10,693 bases of DNA from NCBI GenBank assembly GCA_902464345.1, contig CABQJA010000063.1:1-10693 (forward strand), read 5' to 3'. How positions within the stretch are numbered: position 1 is the first letter of the stretch; every line of letters starts with the position of its first letter. The notes below the pieces were generated by a model. It saw only the letters and a program-made list of their open reading frames with translations. It was not told where the DNA came from and made no database searches. The DNA comes from an uncultured Clostridium sp. Lineage in GTDB: Bacteria; Bacillota; Clostridia; Lachnospirales; Lachnospiraceae. Below, in pieces: positions 6,939 to 10,693 of the stretch. Position numbers and translations under genes: made by a program.

Positions 6939-6963
6939 TAACATAACAGTGTTATCCTGTCAA
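6935..6963 (-). promoter_or_regulatory. Promoter of tetR
   Basis: On the minus strand a perfect TTGACA (6958-6963) and TACCAT (6935-6940) are 17 bases apart, placing the start of transcription near 6928. One operator fills the spacer and the other covers the -10 and start site. Confidence 0.65.
6941..6957. promoter_or_regulatory. TetR operator copy in the tetR promoter spacer
   Basis: ACATAACAGTGTTATCC aligns to the other two 17-bp copies; its core ATAACA-G-TGTTAT is a perfect inverted repeat. It lies 19 bp from the neighbouring copy, close to two helical turns, which would allow two dimers to bind on nearly the same face of the DNA. Confidence 0.65.
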
Positions 6964-7002
6964 GCAGGAACTTTCATCAAAATCCATTTATTTTCATATT
7001 CC

Positions 7003-7881
7003 CTAATTCCTTAATTCTTCAAAAATCTTCTTGTACTCATCATAGAAAATGCTGGCTTTTCGAAAGATAAATGCAATCTCATGCGTGATCCGGAAATCAG
7101 CTAACGGAATCACCTTTAACTCACCGGATAGCTCTTCCTTTCTTATGGCTGCCCGATATAAAAAAGAAATTCCTCGGCCTTCCTTCATCAATGCTTTGAT
7201 CGCCCCAATATTACCAATCTCCACCATATGTGCAAAATGCGATAATGTATACCCATGATTCATCAGATATTGATCCAGAATCTCTCTGGTACCGGAGCCC
7301 TCCTCCCGGAGCAGAAGAGTCTCACAGAACAGATCCCGCAATGTCTTTCCCCGGTACTTATCAGCTAGCTCCACATCCGCTGCCACGACATATTCCTCAT
7401 TACTGTATATAAAATACTCATACTCTGTTTTCGGGAAATCCCCTTCCACGATTGCAAAGTCCAGCTCTCCGGAATTCAATTTTTTCAATAGCTCCTTCGT
7501 GTCCGCTACCTGCATTGTAATCCTGCTGTCCTTATGCTCACCAATAAACCGGTTCAGATTTTCTACCAGAATAAACTCCGCCACCGAAAGTGTTGCCCCA
7601 AAGGAATAACTGACGATCTCACCCGAAACCTGCTGCATCTTTCGTTTCATATGCACTTCATCATGTGTCATCGTTACAGACGCATCCCGCAGCAGACTTC
7701 CGGCCGCAGTCAGCTGAAGCTTCTTTCCTTCATATAGAAAAAGCGGAACCTCATAATAATTCTCCAGAAAATGTATGTGATGTGACACCGCCGGTTGTGT
7801 AATATTCAGTTCCTCTGCCGCTCTGGTAAAATTCATATATTTACATACAGTTAAAAACGTTTCTATCCGAAAATCCAGCAT
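7003..7881 (-). CDS. LysR family transcriptional regulator (CysL/YeiE-like)
   Basis: This 292-residue regulator has an N-terminal winged helix-turn-helix (1-60; FTRAAEELNITQPAVSHHIHFLE) and a periplasmic-binding-protein-like effector domain (about 90-292). GSGTR (195-199) in LLLREEGSGTRE is characteristic of the CysL/YeiE/CbbR-like branch, whose members sense small anions or sulfur metabolites. The start at 7881 has GGAGG (7888-7892) 6 bases upstream. It is divergent from a yeiH-family gene, the same arrangement as yeiE and yeiH in enterobacteria, so yeiH is its likely target. A T-N11-A inverted repeat typical of LysR sites lies in the shared intergenic region. The effector cannot be read from the sequence. 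Confidence 0.92.
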   Translation of the reverse strand: MLDFRIETFLTVCKYMNFTRAAEELNITQPAVSHHIHFLENYYEVPLFLYEGKKLQLTAAGSLLRDASVTMTHDEVHMKRKMQQVSGEIVSYSFGATLSVAEFILVENLNRFIGEHKDSRITMQVADTKELLKKLNSGELDFAIVEGDFPKTEYEYFIYSNEEYVVAADVELADKYRGKTLRDLFCETLLLREEGSGTREILDQYLMNHGYTLSHFAHMVEIGNIGAIKALMKEGRGISFLYRAAIRKEELSGELKVIPLADFRITHEIAFIFRKASIFYDEYKKIFEELRN

Positions 7882-7934
7882 CTCGTACCTCCTGTGTTTT
7901 CTGTTCTTTTGCTCTAATGGTTGTTAATGCTATT

Positions 7935-7963
7935 ATCATAACATTATTTTATCGTTTCATAAA
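7935..7963 (-). promoter_or_regulatory. Promoter of the LysR gene
   Basis: On the minus strand, TGT-TATGAT is an extended -10 with the hexamer at 7935-7940. TTTATG (7958-7963) lies 17 bases upstream as a weak -35. The extended -10 is half of an 11-bp inverted repeat shared with the yeiH promoter. Confidence 0.5.
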
Positions 7964-7968
7964 TATAA

Positions 7969-7983
7969 ATAATTTTTCATTAT
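7969..7983. promoter_or_regulatory. LysR-type binding box (T-N11-A)
   Basis: ATAATTTTTCATTAT has 5-bp perfect arms (ATAAT, ATTAT) and the T-N11-A spacing (T7970, A7982) of LysR sites. It overlaps the -35 of the yeiH promoter and lies just upstream of the LysR gene's own -35, so it could serve both activation and autorepression. The region is AT-rich, which raises the chance of accidental matches. Confidence 0.45.
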
Positions 7984-8002
7984 ATCTGATCCATGTTATG
8001 AT
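7974..8002 (+). promoter_or_regulatory. Promoter of the yeiH-family gene
   Basis: TTTTCA (7974-7979) and TATGAT (7997-8002) are 17 bases apart, and TGT precedes the -10, making it an extended -10. Transcription would begin near 8009, giving a leader of about 45 bases with AAAGGAG before the ATG at 8055. Confidence 0.55.
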
Positions 8003-8054
8003 ACGTCAGGATTTAAGGTCACGATTTCACATACTAATATAAAGGAGATTTAAA

Positions 8055-9083
8055 ATGAATTTTATTAAGAAAAGCTGGAAGTGAATTCTTCTCTGTCTGA
8101 TCATTGCAATACCGTGCTGGTTTCTGGGACTTCAGTTTCCTATCGTAGGCGGTCCCGTGTTTGCTATCCTGGCCGGAATGCTCATTACGTTCTGCATTAA
8201 GGACAAATCCGGGTTTCAGGACGGAATCACCTTTGTTTCCAAAAAGATTCTGCAAAGTGCAGTTATTCTTTTAGGTTTTGGCATGAATTTATCCGTTATT
8301 CTGGAGACCGGAAAGCAGTCTCTGCCGATTATTCTGGCAACCATTTCCACTTCTCTGGTCATTGCCTGGGTTCTGCACAAGGTCATGCACATTCCCGGAA
8401 AGATATCCACACTGATCGGTGTCGGTTCCTCTATCTGCGGTGGATCGGCGATTGCTGCTACCGCTCCGGTTATCGATGCCGATGATGATGAAGTGGCACA
8501 GGCCATTTCTGTCATCTTTTTCTTCAATATGCTGGCCGCCATTTTCTTCCCGATGCTCGGTTCCGTCCTCGGATTTTCTACTACCAATGGAGAAGCCTTC
8601 GGTATTTTTGCCGGAACCGCTATTAATGACACATCCTCTGTAACCGCTGCTGCATCCACCTGGGACTCCATGTACAATCTTGGTTCCGCTACTCTGGATA
8701 AAGCAGTTACCGTAAAGCTTACCCGTACTCTGGCAATTATTCCGATTACGTTAGTGCTTGCATTTATCCGTACCAGAAAAGAAAAAACAGATGCAAAGAA
8801 AGTAGAGTTTAAGAAGATTTTTCCATTCTTTATCCTTTACTTCATCCTTGCATCTATTATCACTACTATTACCGTTCATGCCGGAGTTCCGGTTGCTTTC
8901 TTCAACCCGATCAAAACCCTGAGTAAGTTCCTTATCGTACTTGCCATGAGTGCCATCGGATTAAATACCAATATCGTGAAACTGATCAAAACCGGCGGAA
9001 AGCCTGTTCTCATAGGCGGTGCCTGTTGGATCGGTATCACGGGTGTCAGTCTCCTCATGCAACATCTTCTTGGAATCTGGTAA
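8055..9083 (+). pseudogene. YeiH/UPF0324 family putative sulfate exporter with in-frame TGA at codon 10
   Basis: From ATG 8055, with AAAGGAG (8041-8047) 7 bases upstream, the reading frame encodes 342 codons, the normal length for UPF0324 (PF03601) inner-membrane proteins. Codon 10 (8082-8084) is TGA: MNFIKKSWK, stop, then ILLCLIIAIPCWFLGLQFP, which is the family's first membrane segment. The rest is intact, including GVGSSICGGSAIAATAPV (from residue 122), DADDDEVAQAISV, GTAINDTSSVTAA, and a C-terminus with AMSAIGLNTN. The next in-frame ATG (8157) lacks an RBS and would start after TM1 and the conserved GGPVFAILAG, giving 308 residues. It is probably a recent nonsense mutation or a base-call error; reinitiation or TGA readthrough cannot be excluded. 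Family members are predicted sulfate or sulfur-compound exporters, unproven for most. The LysR gene is divergent. Confidence 0.8.
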
Positions 9084-9086
9084 TTA

Positions 9087-9416
9087 TTAAAATACCACGA
9101 CCAGCAGCATCTTAAACTGCTCTTTTCCATATACTGCATGTGGATGTCCTGCAGGCATTACGATTGACTCGCCTTCTTTTAACTCATACTTCACACCGTC
9201 AATCGTAACCTCTCCGACACCATCCAGACAGGTTACAAACGCATCACCGCCGGATGCATGCGTACTGATCTCTTCGCCCTTATCAAAGGAAAACAAAGTC
9301 ACGCTTAATGCCTCATTCTGCGCCAGTGTTTTGCTGACCACCTGTCCATCCTGATAAGCAACCTGCTCCTTCAGTACCATAACCTCTGCCTTATTAATAT
9401 TCTTCATACCCTGCAT
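9087..9416 (-). CDS. Small single-domain cupin protein
   Basis: This 109-residue protein is a single cupin barrel of unknown reaction. The two cupin motifs are recognisable: GEEISTHASGGDAFVTCLDG (47-66) and GESIVMPAGHPHAV (82-95). Ligand positions are atypical: H53 is kept but the second motif-1 histidine is alanine (THAS), with D58 where glutamate is usual; H91 and H93 are present in motif 2. Such cupins are common beside flavodoxins and cupin/decarboxylase genes in clostridia. The start at 9416 has GGAGG 8 bases upstream (reverse strand); M4 in the same frame is a less favoured alternative. It ends 3 bp from the convergent yeiH-family gene with no hairpin between them, and it appears to have its own promoter. 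Confidence 0.85.
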   Translation of the reverse strand: MQGMKNINKAEVMVLKEQVAYQDGQVVSKTLAQNEALSVTLFSFDKGEEISTHASGGDAFVTCLDGVGEVTIDGVKYELKEGESIVMPAGHPHAVYGKEQFKMLLVVVF

Positions 9417-9459
9417 ATTTACAGCCTCCTGTTTCTTTGCGTTTGTAAATTACCAGTAT

Positions 9460-9486
9460 ATTATATCCCGAACGCTCCGGTGTTAA
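9460..9486 (-). promoter_or_regulatory. Candidate promoter of the small cupin gene
   Basis: On the minus strand TTAACA (9481-9486) and a perfect TATAAT (9460-9465) match consensus well but are only 15 bases apart, shorter than the usual 17. A GC-rich imperfect palindrome fills the spacer. The start would lie near 9453, giving a leader of about 37 bases. Such a short spacer often means weak or activator-dependent activity. Confidence 0.4.
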
Positions 9487-9495
9487 CAGTCCTTT

Positions 9496-9549
9496 TTATT
9501 TTTCCGCTTCCTCGTTCCAGACCTCTTTTGCCATATTAAATACCGCAAC
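9496..9549 (-). pseudogene. C-terminal tail of a lost carboxymuconolactone decarboxylase-like gene
   Basis: Directly after the larger cupin gene, one minus-strand frame reads VAVFNMAKEVWNEEAEK and then TAA. An in-frame TAG (9550-9552) precedes it and no RBS serves its internal ATG. From family knowledge, small CMD (AhpD-like) proteins often end with a Gly-Trp-Pro stretch followed by a similar Ala-Lys-Glu-Val-Trp/Phe tail, and CMD genes often neighbour this kind of cupin. The 17 codons overlap the last bases of the cupin gene. I read this as the end of a deleted CMD gene; the match is short. Confidence 0.4.
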
Positions 9550-9979
9550 CTAACTTATTATATTCTTCATCCGATACCGGTTCACACCATTCATTGCTGC
9601 ATTCCTCACCCGGAACCTCTACCGCAATATGAGAGAACCAGCTATCCTTCTTCGCACCATGCCAGTGCTTCACCTCTGCCGGAATCGTGATCACGGTACC
9701 CGGTACAAGGCTGACTGCCTCTTTGCCTTCTTCCTGATACCAGCCTTCACCTGCGGTACAGACCAGAAGCTGTCCGCCACCGGACTTCGCATGATGAATG
9801 TGCCAGTTATTCCGGCATCCCGGTTCAAATGTTACATTGGCAAGGAATACGGTCTTTGCCGGATCCGTCAATGGATTCAAAAAAGAATCTCCTGTAAAAT
9901 ACTGTGCATATCCTGTGTTTGCTGCACCTGTTCCAAATACGTTTGCGGCTTCAAATTCTTTCTTATCTGCGATTTTCAT
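9536..9979 (-). CDS. Cupin domain protein, mandelonitrile-lyase/CMD-associated type
   Basis: This 147-residue cytosolic cupin has a complete metal site: WHIHHAKSGGGQ gives H60, H62 and Q70, and motif 2 IPAEVKHWHGA gives H105 (with H107 nearby), the HxH-Gln-His pattern of the (R)-mandelonitrile-lyase-like cupins that bind Mn or Fe. Its physiological substrate is unknown; relatives are often encoded with or fused to carboxymuconolactone decarboxylase domains. GEGWYQEEG and a C-terminus SNEWCEPVSDEEYNKL are family-like. The final four residues, GCGI, may be an artefact of a deletion joining the gene to a decarboxylase tail. AGGG lies about 10 bases before the ATG at 9979, a weaker RBS than its neighbours. 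It follows the flavodoxin gene by 84 bases and is probably cotranscribed with it. Confidence 0.88.
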   Translation of the reverse strand: MKIADKKEFEAANVFGTGAANTGYAQYFTGDSFLNPLTDPAKTVFLANVTFEPGCRNNWHIHHAKSGGGQLLVCTAGEGWYQEEGKEAVSLVPGTVITIPAEVKHWHGAKKDSWFSHIAVEVPGEECSNEWCEPVSDEEYNKLGCGI

Positions 9980-10063
9980 ATCCTACACACCCTTTCGTTA
10001 CTTTCTCCTTGTCTGTTTTTCCGTTTATTTCTTCTACTTTTCGTTCTGTTTACTGTGTCGAAC

Positions 10064-10573
10064 TTACTGCGCCAGCCATGCTTCTATCTTTTTCTCTGAC
10101 CGGTCCACACGTCCGCCTTGGATTGCCAGACCTTCTGCTACGGTTGCAGTCGGACAAAGCTTCTTAATATCCCGGACACTGCTTCCGAGTCCACTGCCTT
10201 CATGGGTACAAAACGGCTTTATTACCTTTCCGGTAAGATCATAATGCTCCAGAAATGTAAACACAGCCATCGGCATCGTACTCCAGTAATTCGGATATCC
10301 CAGATAGATCACATCATAGTCCTCCAGACTGTCCGGATACTGCTTTAGCTCCGGTCTTGCATCCCGTTTCTGGTCTTCCTGTGCCTGTGCAATACACTCA
10401 TTATAGTTCTTTGCATACGGCTTTACCTGTTCAATCTGAAACAACTCTGCTCCTGTAATCTTCCGGATGATACCGGCTACCTTTTCTGTATTTCCGATTT
10501 CCAGATTCTTAATCGCTCCGTTTACATAGTTTTCATTAGCTCTTGAATAATATGCGATCAATGCTTTTCCCAT
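10064..10573 (-). CDS. Flavodoxin (Flavodoxin_4 family)
   Basis: This 169-residue protein is predicted to bind FMN and carry low-potential electrons or act as a small NAD(P)H-linked reductase in the cytosol. Seen: the N-terminal phosphate loop in ALIAYYSRANEN (4-15), the flavin-loop segment DVIYLGYPNYWSTMPMAV, and the later CTHEGSGLGSSVRDIKKLCP stretch typical of this family; full length. GGAG (10582-10585) lies 8 bases before the ATG at 10573. It is the first gene of a minus-strand group with the larger cupin. In related clostridial clusters flavodoxin, cupin and CMD genes occur together and often follow a divergent regulator; here the presumed regulator would lie past the right edge. Confidence 0.92.
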   Translation of the reverse strand: MGKALIAYYSRANENYVNGAIKNLEIGNTEKVAGIIRKITGAELFQIEQVKPYAKNYNECIAQAQEDQKRDARPELKQYPDSLEDYDVIYLGYPNYWSTMPMAVFTFLEHYDLTGKVIKPFCTHEGSGLGSSVRDIKKLCPTATVAEGLAIQGGRVDRSEKKIEAWLAQ

Positions 10574-10618
10574 TTTTACATCTCCTTTTAACTTCTTAGC
10601 CTTTCAGCCTCTATTGTT

Positions 10619-10647
10619 ATTATACGAGTCTGATATTTGACATGGAA
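10619..10647 (-). promoter_or_regulatory. Promoter of the flavodoxin-cupin cluster
   Basis: A perfect TATAAT on the minus strand (10619-10624) is preceded at 17 bases by TTCCAT (10642-10647), a poor -35. A strong -10 with a weak -35 suggests a need for an activator. The leader would be about 40 bases. Confidence 0.5.
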
Positions 10648-10665
10648 TCTCCAATGCGTTAGTAT
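10637..10665 (+). promoter_or_regulatory. Possible divergent promoter toward the right edge
   Basis: On the + strand a perfect TTGACA (10637-10642) is followed after 17 bases by TAGTAT (10660-10665). It overlaps the flavodoxin -35 in the opposite direction. Its gene would lie beyond the window; an ATG at 10688 has no RBS and is too close to the predicted start to be claimed. Confidence 0.35.
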
Positions 10666-10677
10666 AGTATTAACTAT
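10664..10677. promoter_or_regulatory. Candidate operator in the right-edge control region
   Basis: ATAGTATTAACTAT has perfect 5-bp arms (ATAGT, ACTAT) around ATTA. It overlaps the -10 and start of the rightward promoter and lies about 17 bp upstream of the flavodoxin -35, suiting a divergent regulator that represses itself and activates the flavodoxin. The sequence is AT-rich, so this is tentative. Confidence 0.3.
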
Positions 10678-10693
10678 TAGTTTATACATGGAC

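Noticed and set aside
8082..8084. TGA read as tryptophan or selenocysteine
   Set aside because: mgtE ends at a TGA and its neighbours use standard stops. The family has no expected Trp or Sec at this place, and no SECIS-like stem is evident after the TGA.
9629..10244. + strand open frames opposite the cupin and flavodoxin genes
   Set aside because: They are antisense to recognisable genes, and their Cys/Phe/Leu-rich translations come from the pyrimidine-rich complement of the intergenic leader.
10688..10693. Start of a rightward gene at the edge (ATG GAC)
   Set aside because: There is no RBS before it, it lies only about 15 bases from the predicted start of transcription, and only two codons are visible.

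Overview
The window looks like chromosome from a low-to-mid GC Clostridia, most likely a Lachnospiraceae-type gut anaerobe. This is inferred from strong AGGAGG-type ribosome binding sites, the gene families present (ThrH, MgtE, a ~900-residue FtsX-type permease with LxxG heptads, Flavodoxin_4, small clostridial cupins) and tight spacing. TGA is a normal stop here (mgtE ends in TGA). No tRNA, rRNA, CRISPR, insertion sequence or phage gene was seen.

Layout: (1) 1-536, minus, 5' part of thrH running off the left edge, with its own promoter at 577-605. (2) 541-1298, a loose region: a 10-bp inverted repeat enclosing a perfect DnaA-box match, a + strand esterase remnant (661-985), then a strong promoter, a 29-codon upstream ORF with an excellent RBS, and competing RNA hairpins ahead of mgtE. 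(3) 1299-2696, plus, mgtE Mg2+ channel. (4) 2712-6144, minus, an ABC exporter pair: ATPase (5443-6144) then large FtsX permease (2712-5441), one base apart. (5) 6272-6892, minus, a TetR repressor. A 17-bp operator occurs twice in the tetR promoter and once in the ABC promoter, so the three genes form a local autoregulated circuit. (6) 7003-7881, minus, a LysR regulator, divergent from (7) 8055-9083, plus, a YeiH/UPF0324 family membrane protein carrying an in-frame TGA at codon 10. The divergent region has mirror-image extended -10 promoters and a T-N11-A LysR box. (8) 9087-10573, minus, a small redox/cupin cluster: flavodoxin, a mandelonitrile-lyase-like cupin, what looks like the last 17 codons of a lost carboxymuconolactone decarboxylase-like gene, then a second small cupin with its own promoter. 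The right edge (10574-10693) looks like a divergent control region whose rightward gene lies outside the window.

Two features deserve most attention: the translated leader with alternative hairpins in front of mgtE, where no M-box was recognised, and the complete TetR operator set. Three signs of decay (esterase remnant, nonsense codon in yeiH, decarboxylase tail) suggest gene loss is under way in this neighbourhood.
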